Shown piece after piece: positions 49,879 through 59,625 of a DNA stretch of 64,000 nt. Origin of the DNA: a virus. The stretch's first letter is position 1. Each line of letters starts with the position of its first letter. The stretch covers positions 1-64,000 of IMG/VR virus record IMGVR_UViG_3300028027_000060. One strand, written 5' to 3'. The notes under the pieces were generated by a model. It ran no database searches, had not been told where the DNA came from, and saw only the letters and a list, made by a program, of their open reading frames with translations. The position numbers and the translations under genes are program-made.

Positions 49879-51345
49879 TTATGCAGTGAACAAGCCGTAC
49901 TTGTTTGCGTTAACAAACTTGTAACCGACTTCAGATACAATGTGAACGCCAAGTTCCCAGTTCTCTGTCTTGTTAGCAGCCGCACGGCCACCAGTTTGCC
50001 ACATGTTCATGAACGCACCTGGCTTGTGGCACATACGGATGTATTTACCCATGTTACCAATACCGTCGTCAACACCTCCGTTAGTACTAAGAGGGATGAA
50101 GAATGCAAGGTTTTTCCAAGTATTTTGTGTGTTAGTAGAACCAACACCAAACATGGTTGGGTTGTCAAAGATACCCATACGAACAAATCCGAAGTTCTTG
50201 TTGTTGAACACCAAATTGTTGAATGAGAAAGTCTTGCTCATCAAGTCAGCGTAAGCGCCCTCGCCCCAGAAGGTTTTCTCCATCTGAACCTTATTAATAG
50301 CGATGTTAAGGTTTAACGGGTTTTGAGCTGTTGTTACACCTGTTCCTGTGAACAAACCTTGTTCCATCAACGCCTGCATGTAACCGCTTGCCCACACCAT
50401 GTAGTTCTTTACAGAACCGTCCTGTGAAGTCAAGGCAGCTTCCATTGCGTAGAAGTCAGTTGGATCAACTCCAGCTACAGAAGCGGCAACTGAAACAATA
50501 GTGCTAATACCACCTCCATTTGAACCAGAGCCATTGTTTTGAATTGCATTAAGCAATCCCTGTGTGGTTTGGAATGATGAAGTTGATGGCAATTGATAGT
50601 TAGTGCTTCCTGTTGGAACACCCGCAAAGAAGGTGTTTACCAATGCAACTTGATGCTCACGCTGCAAGTAGATGATGTCGCGTGAGTTAGAGTATGGAGT
50701 TTGAACCCCGTTCTCCAACTGTGAGTACCAAAGTTGGTTGTAAAGCGCCTCAGAGCTAGACTTGGTGTCGTTACGGAAAGTTTGCAAGTAAGAGGTGTGA
50801 ACCGTGTCAAATGTAAACTTAGAGTCAAAAGCACCGCTGTTTTCTTTAGCTGAATTACCTACATAGTAGTAGTAGCTATCAGCACCTGGATCAGTTGATG
50901 TGCTTAGCAAAGGCAAAAGCGTAACGGATGGGGTTGCTGGAGTAGTAGCCGTAACTTGAAAAAGTGCGCCAGTTTTAGCGCTCTTCCAAATATCACCTAC
51001 AGTTGGGAACATATACGGAGTTCCACCAACGGTAGTTACGCTCGCAGCAGTAACGGTTACTACAAATCCAGCTGCTGCTGAACCTGTTGCCGCGCCTACC
51101 TGTTGGATAGGGGCCTCCATACGAGTCATCTCAAACCAACGAACCTTAGGGTTCTTTGCAATTTCGCGGTTACCTACCGCGTTCATGATCTGGTTCATAG
51201 CGTCCCAGTATTCGTCACCGAATGGGAGGTATGCTACCGCGTCAAAATCTTCCATCAAGGCGTCCCAGTTGTTCTGGATCCCGCCATAGGTCATCGAACC
51301 CGTACTAATAGGAGGGGCGATGGCTGGGCTTTGTGAAAATGCCAT
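49879..51345 (-). CDS. Major capsid protein
   Basis: 488 residues, the usual capsid size. It lies straight after the scaffold-like gene, is followed by a strong hairpin and has a rich alpha/beta composition with few cysteines. The region LPFGDEYWDAMNQIMNAVG, an insertion rich in Thr/Ala/Val (residues ~85-150) and VHTSYLQTFRNDTK are compatible with an HK97-fold protein carrying an inserted domain. The fold itself is inferred, not shown by a motif. Confidence 0.75.
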   Translation of the reverse strand: MAFSQSPAIAPPISTGSMTYGGIQNNWDALMEDFDAVAYLPFGDEYWDAMNQIMNAVGNREIAKNPKVRWFEMTRMEAPIQQVGAATGSAAAGFVVTVTAASVTTVGGTPYMFPTVGDIWKSAKTGALFQVTATTPATPSVTLLPLLSTSTDPGADSYYYYVGNSAKENSGAFDSKFTFDTVHTSYLQTFRNDTKSSSEALYNQLWYSQLENGVQTPYSNSRDIIYLQREHQVALVNTFFAGVPTGSTNYQLPSTSSFQTTQGLLNAIQNNGSGSNGGGISTIVSVAASVAGVDPTDFYAMEAALTSQDGSVKNYMVWASGYMQALMEQGLFTGTGVTTAQNPLNLNIAINKVQMEKTFWGEGAYADLMSKTFSFNNLVFNNKNFGFVRMGIFDNPTMFGVGSTNTQNTWKNLAFFIPLSTNGGVDDGIGNMGKYIRMCHKPGAFMNMWQTGGRAAANKTENWELGVHIVSEVGYKFVNANKYGLFTA

Positions 51346-51370
51346 TTTATTAAATTTTTTTAACTGTTAA

Positions 51371-52432
51371 TTATGATTTTATCGTCTGTGAAGGCAACGG
51401 AATACCACGCTCCATCAAATCTCTTTGAGCTGGCGTAAGATTCTTGTTGTCCACAGACGTTTTGCCTACACGATTCGGCGTTTTAGGCTGACCGTTGTAG
51501 ACCTCGCGCACTACCCTTTTTTCGGCTTGGGCAGAAAGTGATTTAGCAATTTGAACCCCGATGTCCCCAGACTGAACCTTATGAATGAGGACTTGGTTCG
51601 CCAACCAATCACGTACCGCTTGCTTGCCTTCCTTTGTGGTAGCATCAAAGGCTTGACCTAAATAACCAGCATACTGCGACTTCAAAATCGATTCGACCTC
51701 TTCGTTTGAAACTTGTAACGAAACTTCCGTATCGCCGAATTTGTAGGGAACCTCCTTTAGCTGTTTGGCGTAGGACTCTGCCTCGCCAAATGCTATAGTC
51801 TGTCTTTCCGCAATATATCTTTGATTCTGGCTCTTTAGCTCTTTAGCAAAGGTAAAAGGATTTTTAACATCCTCAACCTCTTTTTTAGTTTTATTTATCA
51901 GATCAATCGCGTCGATTGCGTCTGACTTCATGAGTGCGGTGGCATAGTATTCACCGTCTCCAATATTGTACTTTTCACGAATTGCTTCCTCAATAGTGTC
52001 CTGGCCAAGCTGCTTGAACTTGTTGGGGTTCTTTACAGCCTCAGCAATTACAAGGGCCTTCAACGGGTCCTGCATCATGTTTGACTCGTCCATAGAGACG
52101 ATTTGGTTTGCAATAGACGAGCTGATACCCTTCTTGTTAAACGCAACAATTGTCTTGATATCGTCATTCCCCGCAAATGGATCGTCGGCCTCTTGCAACA
52201 GGGCTAACCCCTCTTGGACTTCGCGTTCCTTCTCCGCAAGAGATGCGGCCAAGCCCTTGTATGACTTCAGCTCCTCAAACTCGTTTTTAAACGTGTCCTC
52301 GTTGTCGTAGCCATACGCAGCAAACCACGGCATATCTGCTGGGTCAATCTGCGTTTCTGCTTGTCCTTCTACTTGTTCGTTAACTTGATCGTTTACAAGT
52401 TCGTCTTGGTTTTCAAATTCGTTGTTTTCCAT
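51371..52432 (-). CDS. Scaffolding-like protein
   Basis: 353 residues, strongly acidic N terminus (ENNEFENQDELVNDQVNEQ), mostly helical with coiled-coil stretches (LAASLAEKEREVQEGLALLQ) and a short basic, Pro-rich C terminus. Composition and place between portal and capsid genes fit a capsid scaffold. No protease motif is visible, so maturation may not be by a protease encoded here. Confidence 0.65.
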   Translation of the reverse strand: MENNEFENQDELVNDQVNEQVEGQAETQIDPADMPWFAAYGYDNEDTFKNEFEELKSYKGLAASLAEKEREVQEGLALLQEADDPFAGNDDIKTIVAFNKKGISSSIANQIVSMDESNMMQDPLKALVIAEAVKNPNKFKQLGQDTIEEAIREKYNIGDGEYYATALMKSDAIDAIDLINKTKKEVEDVKNPFTFAKELKSQNQRYIAERQTIAFGEAESYAKQLKEVPYKFGDTEVSLQVSNEEVESILKSQYAGYLGQAFDATTKEGKQAVRDWLANQVLIHKVQSGDIGVQIAKSLSAQAEKRVVREVYNGQPKTPNRVGKTSVDNKNLTPAQRDLMERGIPLPSQTIKS

Positions 52433-52437
52433 AATGT

Positions 52438-54834
52438 TTATACTCTACCTGTTATTTCGTTTCCGTATTGAGCCTCGAGTGTTGCCTCTAGCTGTATCTC
52501 GTCTAGTGTTTGTTTTCCTTTTAATAGCTGCACCTGGTATGCGGCATCTGCCTTCATCTTCTGGAGTTCCTGTTCCTTCATGAGGTCCATGTTGGCCATC
52601 TCTCTGTGTTTGGCAATCTCCATCTGGGCCTTCTGCATCATTGTCTGACGCTTAGCCTCCTCGGTCATCATAGCGGACTGCTGCTGGCCCTGGATGGTCT
52701 GCTGCATCATCTGCTGTGCATACTGCTCCTCACGCTGGCGTGCCTCTGTCTCCTCTGTTGCCATGTACCAAAGCGCCTCGTCTACGTCGCCGTTCTTCAA
52801 GAGTTGGGCTACACGTTCTACGCTCGACGGGCGGAGGAGGACGGAGCCATCTTTTGTGGGGATCTGCGACATGCCGATCGCCCTTTGAAGGATCGCGCTC
52901 TTTTCCTTTTCGTTTGGAAGAACCTTGCAACTAATAGCAAGATGGTCCAAAGACAGGCCCTCAATATCATCAAGAGCTTCAATAAGATTCTCTCCAATGA
53001 TTGACTTATAGAAATCACGAATTTCGGTGTCATATTCAATGTCTATACGGGCCTGGTGAATCATTCGCTCACCCAGCTTCTGTTTGAATTGACGCTCTGA
53101 CTCGCGAAGCGGCCAGTTGGCGTGGTTACCCGCGACATAGTCTCCCTCCATTACACCAACCAATCTTTCGGCTGACTGATCAGGACTTGCAGCCATCGCG
53201 TCTGGTATACCCATGATGTCCTTGATCATCATCTGTAGGTTGGCAATCTGGGACATCCATTCCTGTCCCTGTGGACCTAAACCGTTGTCCATCTCGGTCA
53301 ATGGCTGTGAAACATACTTGCCCGTTGCTGCGTTAAACTTGGTGGCAACGATCTGAATACCGTTCTGACGGTGGACGTGCATGAGGTCGAACAGGTCGTA
53401 CTCTACACCCCCAATCTTGATGTTAGCAGCCTCGCCGACATCAATTCTATATCCCTTTGGAGCGGCAGCCCATACAGCCGCACGTAATTTCAACACCGCA
53501 AACATCAAATCATCAAGCAACCCCTTCACGCTACGTGTGGGTGACTGACCGTTAATACGATGAATTACATACGAACTCATCGGAGACAAGCCCTTCTGCA
53601 TCTGGTTTGGCTTCTTCTTCCATTCGTAGATGCGATCTTGTCCAGTTCCAGAGATGATGTATGAACCCTCGTACCAATAGTTACAAGAAATCTCGTCGTA
53701 GGTATCGCTTGAGTTTTTTTTCTTCTCGTCTACTGGCTTATTGTTTCTGAGGTATGTGCCATACCCCTGCTTGTTTGTGCGCTCTACATACTGCTTATAG
53801 TCTGTAGATAAATACTCAAACTTCAACACATATATTTTAAAGTCCATCCAAACCCAACGGTTTGTCGTGGAGTCCTTACGCTCAAATGCCCACTGCGGGA
53901 TTGTGGATACGTTGGTCTGATACGGAACGTAAGACTTGGCCATTGCCTGGATCTGAGCCTCGTTAAAGCCAGCGTCAATCAACTTGGTGTACATCGACTG
54001 AACTGTTTCAGCCTCAATGTGTCCAATAGCAACAGGTTCGTCCTGGTTGTCCTCGTTCCAGAGCATAACCATACGGGCAGGGTCAATGTAATTGAATTTA
54101 ACCTGACCTGTAATTGGGTCATTGTAAACCTTTGCCGCACGGAAGTGGAAGTCGATTGCGTCACGGTTAAACTCCATGCGCTGACCAGCCCAGTTAGAAG
54201 AACGGAATCCAGCCTCGGCTAGTTTCTCTAACGCCACTTCGTATCGTGTCTTGAAGAATCCAAGCCTGTCCGCCATCTCAAGCATTGTCTCGTCCTTGGG
54301 AACAAATGGCAATTTAAACTCTGGCAACCCTAGCTTTTTAGCCAATGGATTGGTAAAGTTTGCCTTGGCGTATAAGTCGTGTTTCTTGCGCTTCTTTTTT
54401 GTGATAATGTTTTTATCTAAGGAAACGCAATCTAACTTGTAGTCATTGTCTGAAAGTACTGAAAGCAATACGTTTGTCAACTTACGCATTGGAGAGAATA
54501 TGTCGTAGCTAACATTAGCCATAGCCTTTCTTTGGGCCTTAGACATACCACTCGTGCTTGTAGATGCCTGTCCCTGGGAAATAGCCTTATTGCCGATTGG
54601 AGACCCGTTTGTAAACCAGTTTCTATACTTCTCTTGTGACTGGTTACCAGCACCGTAGTTTCTAGTCTCTTGCATCTCAGGAAGTTGCGTGTACGTAAAG
54701 TATGTACCTCCCGCGCAAAAACGAGTATATAAGGCACGCGCACATCGCAGGCCGTACTCTGGCTTTAATTTATCTACCTCTGGAATGTTGTCGTTGGGGA
54801 ACAACATGCTACCAACCAACTGTGGTAATATCAT
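52438..54834 (-). CDS. Portal protein
   Basis: 798 residues. Order terminase-portal-scaffold-capsid and length match the long portals of crAss-like phages. A mixed body is followed from about residue 690 by a long Gln/Glu/Met-rich coiled coil (EEQYAQQMMQQTIQGQQQ), the barrel-like C-terminal region seen in large portals. Forms the 12-mer gate for DNA packaging and ejection (family knowledge). A -7 box lies 6 bases before the ATG. Confidence 0.8.
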   Translation of the reverse strand: MILPQLVGSMLFPNDNIPEVDKLKPEYGLRCARALYTRFCAGGTYFTYTQLPEMQETRNYGAGNQSQEKYRNWFTNGSPIGNKAISQGQASTSTSGMSKAQRKAMANVSYDIFSPMRKLTNVLLSVLSDNDYKLDCVSLDKNIITKKKRKKHDLYAKANFTNPLAKKLGLPEFKLPFVPKDETMLEMADRLGFFKTRYEVALEKLAEAGFRSSNWAGQRMEFNRDAIDFHFRAAKVYNDPITGQVKFNYIDPARMVMLWNEDNQDEPVAIGHIEAETVQSMYTKLIDAGFNEAQIQAMAKSYVPYQTNVSTIPQWAFERKDSTTNRWVWMDFKIYVLKFEYLSTDYKQYVERTNKQGYGTYLRNNKPVDEKKKNSSDTYDEISCNYWYEGSYIISGTGQDRIYEWKKKPNQMQKGLSPMSSYVIHRINGQSPTRSVKGLLDDLMFAVLKLRAAVWAAAPKGYRIDVGEAANIKIGGVEYDLFDLMHVHRQNGIQIVATKFNAATGKYVSQPLTEMDNGLGPQGQEWMSQIANLQMMIKDIMGIPDAMAASPDQSAERLVGVMEGDYVAGNHANWPLRESERQFKQKLGERMIHQARIDIEYDTEIRDFYKSIIGENLIEALDDIEGLSLDHLAISCKVLPNEKEKSAILQRAIGMSQIPTKDGSVLLRPSSVERVAQLLKNGDVDEALWYMATEETEARQREEQYAQQMMQQTIQGQQQSAMMTEEAKRQTMMQKAQMEIAKHREMANMDLMKEQELQKMKADAAYQVQLLKGKQTLDEIQLEATLEAQYGNEITGRV

Positions 54835-54840
54835 ATCTTA

Positions 54841-54848
54841 CAAATTTA
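54841..54848 (-). promoter_or_regulatory. Promoter -7 box TAAATTTG before the portal gene
   Basis: TAAATTTG on the minus strand, 6 bases before the ATG at 54834; a second box TACATTTG lies at 54860-54867. Neither has a TTG at 19-20 bases. The 63-base gap after the terminase gene is otherwise AT-rich and empty. Confidence 0.45.
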
Positions 54849-54897
54849 GTTGACCACGACAAATGTAGTAAATTTTTTATTAAATAGTTGAAAACAA

Positions 54898-57360
54898 TCA
54901 ATCTACATCAAACATTGCAAAACTTCCCTTTATCTCAATTGGCTGATATATTTCCTTGTAAAGGTCTGGCATCCTGCTTTTTATAGCCCTCATACACCAG
55001 CCTGTTGCTGCACACAAGTCATGGTTTGTGAGGTCGTCTATTCCCCTCATCTGACTCCATTCCTCAATTATCTCCCACATCTTAACGTACTTAACATTGT
55101 TGTTGAAGTAGGTCATGATGTCCCCAGCCATTTCATTTTTCTCTGCCTCACCTGCCCAAACACCCGCCCTAGCATCCTGCTTGCCGTCCGATCCTAAGTC
55201 CTTCAATAGGTAGCCATCGAATCCGTTGTCCCTAAAGTATTCGACCAAAGCCTCTCCATCGGGCCACTCTGGGTATACATATGCACCAAGGAATACAGCA
55301 GCCTTTAACCACTCCTCGTGATACTCGGACTTATCCTCTGTCTGTCTGTTGTAAATAAGAATCCAGTCGTTACTCACCCACTCATTGCGCGGCTTGGTGT
55401 CTGGATCGGCCTGACTGTCTCTTTTATAAAACACAGCCGCTGCCGCGTTTGACTTCTTCTTACCCACGGTGTTTCGTCTGTGAAACTTTACTGGGTCACA
55501 GCAAAGAAAAAACTTGTTCATCACCGAAGGATCGGGTGCGTATATCGGACCACGTTCCTTGGGGGGTATGTACCCCTCGTCTGGGGTAACTACAGTCTTT
55601 CTGTTCCTATGCTCCTGAGGGGGTAGGTAACTCATTGTCCAACTACCCTTGGGGTCGTTTTCTACAAACACATCCCCTCCAAACTTGTCGCCTACCCACT
55701 TGAAGTTAACCTTTGTAGTGATTGGGGTGCGAGAAAACTTGAGTTCAGATATGCGGTCACGCATCTTCTCGATAGGCATACCCATATCCTTGGGAATTAC
55801 AGCGAATGCCTGTTTCCAAGTCATTGGAAAGTTCTGCTGCAACTTAATAAGTTTCTGCCACTCTCGTTTACGCTCAAAGTAATCAGCTTGGTTTAGCAAG
55901 TATGACTTGGCGCCTTTGGTGATCCACTTGCCCTCGTTGGACATGATTGGTTCCTTGGGGTCATCGATAATGCTTGCCCCATACTCGTCGATGTATCCCT
56001 CCACGGCGTAGTATCCAGGCAGGAAGAAGTTGATAAGTCCCGATGGCGTTGTTCCGTTCTCGTTGCGGTCAGAGAAGTGCGAGTCGTTGGCAATGTCAAA
56101 GAACTGCGCACCACCACCCGTGTCCATGTCACCCACTGTAGAAGGCATGATGCAAAAGCCTCGAATATTCTCCCCGCGCTCGATAGCGGGCTTCATCGTG
56201 TTGTACCACCACGTCGGGATGTTTTGGTCCGCCGCCTTCGCATCCGTCTTCTTCGCTGGCTCATCACGGTAGACAAAAGCGATCTCCGCCTCCCCGTCCG
56301 CAGCCTTCTCCGCCGACGATAGTGGTGTAATGAAGCACTCCATCTGTTCGGGAATGATTCCTGCCCTTGCGGCTGACGCGATTGATCCTTCATATTGGAA
56401 ACGTAAACCCTCCTTGGCCTCAATCCTTCCACGATAGTATGGGCGGAAGAAGAATAGAAGTTTACTTACTGGAGTTTGTATCTGCTTGATAAATATCTTG
56501 TTAACCGCTTGGTCTTCGTTCATCGCCTGGATGATAAAGGTCTGGTCAGGCATATTAAGTGTCCCCCATGTGCAGAAGCAACAAGCAATTGCGGTCTTGG
56601 CAATGCGTCGTCCAGACACAAAGTTGATTCCGTGTACGGTGCGCTTACCCTTGCTAACGCTTATGTTTACGTTTGGCTCCATAAAATACTCCACACCCAT
56701 CTCGTTCATTTCTTCCACCACATTTTTTACATCCTGGTTGGAATACTTTGTTTTGACAACGCCATCCTCTCTGTAAATTATCTTATGCTTGTAGAAGGCG
56801 TCCTCTGTGGTGTAGGCGTACATGAACAGGTGAAACATCTTGCGCTGATAGTCGCGGTAGTCTGGACGGTTGTTGTTCTTACCAAAGTTTTTTACTGTCC
56901 AAAAGTTTAAAAAGAAGTAGTTAGCCCCGTTTAGATATACGGGTTTCCCTTTAATGAAACACCAGTAACCAACGTATCTGCGCTTAATTTGGAGTTTGAT
57001 CCATTCAATCTCCATTGCGTAATACTTCTGATTGGATTCTATCTCTTCATAGATGTCCTCAAGCCTAACGTCGCCCATCTCCTTGTACTTGGACTTGTTA
57101 GCTATGTGTTTTTTATTAAACACAACCTCGTAGATGAGCTTTATTTTTTCAGGAACTTCCTGGTATGGGAACCTTTGTTCCTTTGGATCAATACCATACC
57201 CTTCAACGTAAGTGAGCGCCTCTTCCCTTGTAACCTCACGCTTCAAATGGCGTGAGTACCACTCCTCAAGACGGGGTAGTGGGATACGGATTGTATCCAA
57301 CTCATCGTCATCCTCATGGAATGAAACGTACTTATCTTCCTCTTCGTATTCGTAACTCAT
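54898..57360 (-). CDS. terL: Terminase large subunit
   Basis: 820 residues. ATPase domain: Walker A SGRRIAKT (249-256) and Walker B IAFVYRDE (360-367, catalytic Glu after Asp). Nuclease domain: FLCCDPVKF around residue 618, a Glu in VYPEWPD near 700 and TNHDLCAATGW near 785 supply the acidic metal ligands of the RNase H-like nuclease. The protein cuts concatemeric DNA and drives it into the prohead through the portal. A long acidic N-terminal extension (MSYEYEEEDKY) and total length resemble crAss-like TerL. Overlaps the gene before it by ATGA. Confidence 0.93.
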   Translation of the reverse strand: MSYEYEEEDKYVSFHEDDDELDTIRIPLPRLEEWYSRHLKREVTREEALTYVEGYGIDPKEQRFPYQEVPEKIKLIYEVVFNKKHIANKSKYKEMGDVRLEDIYEEIESNQKYYAMEIEWIKLQIKRRYVGYWCFIKGKPVYLNGANYFFLNFWTVKNFGKNNNRPDYRDYQRKMFHLFMYAYTTEDAFYKHKIIYREDGVVKTKYSNQDVKNVVEEMNEMGVEYFMEPNVNISVSKGKRTVHGINFVSGRRIAKTAIACCFCTWGTLNMPDQTFIIQAMNEDQAVNKIFIKQIQTPVSKLLFFFRPYYRGRIEAKEGLRFQYEGSIASAARAGIIPEQMECFITPLSSAEKAADGEAEIAFVYRDEPAKKTDAKAADQNIPTWWYNTMKPAIERGENIRGFCIMPSTVGDMDTGGGAQFFDIANDSHFSDRNENGTTPSGLINFFLPGYYAVEGYIDEYGASIIDDPKEPIMSNEGKWITKGAKSYLLNQADYFERKREWQKLIKLQQNFPMTWKQAFAVIPKDMGMPIEKMRDRISELKFSRTPITTKVNFKWVGDKFGGDVFVENDPKGSWTMSYLPPQEHRNRKTVVTPDEGYIPPKERGPIYAPDPSVMNKFFLCCDPVKFHRRNTVGKKKSNAAAAVFYKRDSQADPDTKPRNEWVSNDWILIYNRQTEDKSEYHEEWLKAAVFLGAYVYPEWPDGEALVEYFRDNGFDGYLLKDLGSDGKQDARAGVWAGEAEKNEMAGDIMTYFNNNVKYVKMWEIIEEWSQMRGIDDLTNHDLCAATGWCMRAIKSRMPDLYKEIYQPIEIKGSFAMFDVD

Positions 57361-58010
57361 GGTATAATCTCAGGGAATATCTCTTTCTTCTCACGCCATA
57401 TGCGCGAATAGTGTTCTGGCTGTATGCCTAAATTTTCTGAACGCACGGAGAACGTGATTGCCTTCTGCAAGGTAATGCTTGCCTCGTCGTTCATGATGCG
57501 TGTACGGGCATCTACTAGCGTCTGCCTCCAACTCTCAAGACCTGCCTGGAAGTTCTTGTCGTCGTTAGACCTATCTACGGGCTGTGTCAACAGCGCTCTC
57601 TGCAATGCTGCAATACGGATATCAGCCGTACACATGATTGAATAGTCCTCCGAGCATTGTAGGCGGGTGAAGACGATGTATCGCTCCACCGCCCAGTCCA
57701 CATTCATCATGCAGAGCTGGGCGTAGCCGTTGTCAGGATCCGTGTCATCAACCTGGATATTCAGCTTGTTTAGCGTGTACCTTTTTCGTTGGTTGATGTC
57801 TGGATACGCATCCTTTACAGGCGTTCCTGGAGCAAACATATATATGAGATAGCGTACAACCTTGTCCGCGCTAACCCCTTCAGGAAGGTCGTCAGACCTG
57901 TCGAGAATATGGGCTTGACTGGCCAGGTCCGAGAAACGGTATATCACCGACTCGTCATCCTGGATGCCTTCAATGTTGTACGATATTTTTGTAAAGTCTA
58001 GTTTTATCAT
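57357..58010 (-). CDS. Possible terminase small subunit (217 aa)
   Basis: 217 residues, helical, with QRKRYTLNKLNIQVDD and a basic C-terminal part (EHYSRIWREKKEIFPEIIP). Its place directly before terL with an ATGA overlap is that of small terminase subunits, but no DNA-binding HTH is evident, so the assignment is positional only. Confidence 0.6.
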   Translation of the reverse strand: MIKLDFTKISYNIEGIQDDESVIYRFSDLASQAHILDRSDDLPEGVSADKVVRYLIYMFAPGTPVKDAYPDINQRKRYTLNKLNIQVDDTDPDNGYAQLCMMNVDWAVERYIVFTRLQCSEDYSIMCTADIRIAALQRALLTQPVDRSNDDKNFQAGLESWRQTLVDARTRIMNDEASITLQKAITFSVRSENLGIQPEHYSRIWREKKEIFPEIIP

Positions 58011-58810
58011 TTGATGTGCGCCATTATAACTCGCGGCTGAAAGCGAACATAGTCTGTTGTTTTAGCAAGCGTTGGATCAAGTTTTGTTGCATATATATTT
58101 CTAACACAAACCACGTCTCCAACCTTCACCTCAGTATTACACCACAAATCTGGACGCGTGTATGTTGGTAACTTTGCTGGAGCAACTACAACCTCCACCC
58201 TTTGAATGTCATTGTCTGGGATATAAACAGACCCATGCATTCTTTCGTTCCCGAGAAGTTTTCCTATGATATAGCCATTTAAACTAATAATTTCATTACC
58301 GCGTTTTGCTGCGTGTATTGATCGTTTTGCGATCATCAAATAAATCTTACCGTCTACTATACACCCTCCCTCTCCTTCGGTAATCATTTCACGTGTAAAT
58401 GTTGCGTCAAACCAGACCTCATCCCCAATAACCGCATCAAATTCGCAGTCATAATCCCAACCCCCATAACTTAACTCAGCTTCTGCAATTTTTACTATTT
58501 TTCCACGTCTAACAGCCTGTTTGTCTTGAATGTTTTCCCTCTCCATGTCCGCCTCTCTATGTGCCTCATTCGCCATTTTACTATACTCACTAAGAAGCGC
58601 TTTGTCTTTATAACCTGATTTTTTCAGAGCTTTTACAACTAAAACCATTTCGTTATCATCAATATCAGAAATATAGTTTTTTACTTTATTGACGATTTTC
58701 AGTTTTCCACCATTGAAATCAATCTCATCCTCAGTAAGCGAATGAAGTTCTACAATGCATTCGCCGTTTATCAGTCTTAACTTGTCTAGGTCTATTCCGT
58801 TCAAATTCAT
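58007..58810 (-). CDS. Tandem GroES-like (co-chaperonin fold) protein
   Basis: 267 residues that read as two GroES-like barrels. The first (about 13-168) has GECIVEL, GKIVKIAEAE, VIGDEVWFDA and YLMIAKRSIHA; the second (about 177-267) has NGYIIGKLL, VEVVVAPAK, VKVGDVVCVRNIYATKL and QPRVIMA, each ending in the tyrosine/isoleucine strand of the fold. A phage co-chaperonin would help fold the capsid, as T4 gp31 does. The duplication and the insertion in the first barrel are unusual. A structural role is possible instead. Confidence 0.65.
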   Translation of the reverse strand: MNLNGIDLDKLRLINGECIVELHSLTEDEIDFNGGKLKIVNKVKNYISDIDDNEMVLVVKALKKSGYKDKALLSEYSKMANEAHREADMERENIQDKQAVRRGKIVKIAEAELSYGGWDYDCEFDAVIGDEVWFDATFTREMITEGEGGCIVDGKIYLMIAKRSIHAAKRGNEIISLNGYIIGKLLGNERMHGSVYIPDNDIQRVEVVVAPAKLPTYTRPDLWCNTEVKVGDVVCVRNIYATKLDPTLAKTTDYVRFQPRVIMAHIK

Positions 58811-59064
58811 TTGTTTGCTATTTTTTGTTCGTAAATCTCTAGTACTCGTTTCTGTTTGTCAAAGTTTTTCTTTCCGATTGGAATCTTTTTCTTCAGCTTA
58901 TTCACGCACCTGCGTAAAGAAGAGTAGCTGCCAAAAACTTTTACCGCGTCCCATTCGGACATCAACCCTTCGACCTTAACGGGATCTACGGTTTCCCTGC
59001 GGATGTAGTACTCGTATACCTCTATGATTTTGAGGTAATTATTTTTTGTCTTTGTTCTTATCAT
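58807..59064 (-). CDS. Small basic helical protein, unknown function (85 aa)
   Basis: 85 residues, strongly basic (SLRRCVNKLKKKIPIGKKN), with a helix-turn-helix-like start. Overlaps both neighbours. DNA binding is possible from charge; no family recognised. Confidence 0.65.
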   Translation of the reverse strand: MIRTKTKNNYLKIIEVYEYYIRRETVDPVKVEGLMSEWDAVKVFGSYSSLRRCVNKLKKKIPIGKKNFDKQKRVLEIYEQKIANK

Positions 59065-59341
59065 AGTGTTCTTGAAGTGTTTTAAAGAACGTAGATTTAG
59101 TTACACGTGTCTCAACCTTTGTTTGAGATATGTCATACATTGTGTCTTTGTATTTTTTTATTGCCAGCTCTACCTGGTCTAGATCCTCTGACGTAATATC
59201 TGGATCGCAATACAAAAGTTTTCTCCTAGACTTGGTTGCCATTGGCGTGAATATTTTCATAACCTCGTATATCTCAACCTTCTCCTCAATCATGATGTTA
59301 AGGATAGAAATAGCTCTGTTCCAGTTTTGTTGATTACTCAT
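59039..59341 (-). CDS. Small helical protein, unknown function (100 aa)
   Basis: 100 residues from the ATG at 59341, which shares 8 bases with the stop of the gene before it; upstream in-frame starts, including a TTG at 59398, lie within that gene. Helical, with a Lys-rich C terminus (LQEHYDKNKDKK). No family recognised; part of the packaging operon. Confidence 0.65.
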   Translation of the reverse strand: MSNQQNWNRAISILNIMIEEKVEIYEVMKIFTPMATKSRRKLLYCDPDITSEDLDQVELAIKKYKDTMYDISQTKVETRVTKSTFFKTLQEHYDKNKDKK

Positions 59342-59549
59342 ATATAAATTGAATATATCGCTCATGTACACAGTATTCTGTAACATCTTGCAGTTCAACC
59401 CTGTCTAATTTTCCAACAATACAAATTCTTTGTCCTACCTCTAATTCACAAAAGTTACCAACTCTTGTTATTACGGCATCGATCTGTTTTTCTGTTTGGT
59501 TTTCTATTTGAATAAATACCCTATGGTCGGGTGGAAATAAGTTACTCAT
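59334..59549 (-). CDS. Small single GroES/OB-like protein (71 aa)
   Basis: 71 residues with the pattern of one short barrel: HRVFIQIENQ, AVITRVG, LEVGQRICIVGKL, then CVHERYIQFIYE. This resembles a minimal GroES-like or OB fold, like each half of the protein at 58007. First gene of the minus-strand late region, starting 3 bases after a perfect promoter, so it should be leaderless. Confidence 0.6.
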   Translation of the reverse strand: MSNLFPPDHRVFIQIENQTEKQIDAVITRVGNFCELEVGQRICIVGKLDRVELQDVTEYCVHERYIQFIYE

Positions 59550-59552
59550 GCT

Positions 59553-59583
59553 GCAAATATACGAATAAATAACACAGTGTCAA
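59553..59583 (-). promoter_or_regulatory. Late-region promoter, TTG-19-TATATTTGC
   Basis: On the minus strand TTG (59583-59581), 19 bases, TATATTTGC (59561-59553), then ATG after 3 bases. A full consensus match and the head of the packaging operon. It lies back to back with the plus-strand promoter at 59592. Confidence 0.85.
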
Positions 59584-59591
59584 GTTCTTGC

Positions 59592-59622
59592 TTGCAAACA
59601 ACACTATTTTGCATAAATTTGC
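59592..59622 (+). promoter_or_regulatory. Replication-side promoter, TTG-19-TAAATTTGC
   Basis: TTG at 59592-59594, 19 bases, TAAATTTGC at 59614-59622, ATG at 59626 after 3 bases. With the minus-strand promoter at 59553 it forms a divergent node with only 8 bases between the two TTG elements, so one regulator could control both arms. Confidence 0.85.
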
Positions 59623-59625
59623 ACT

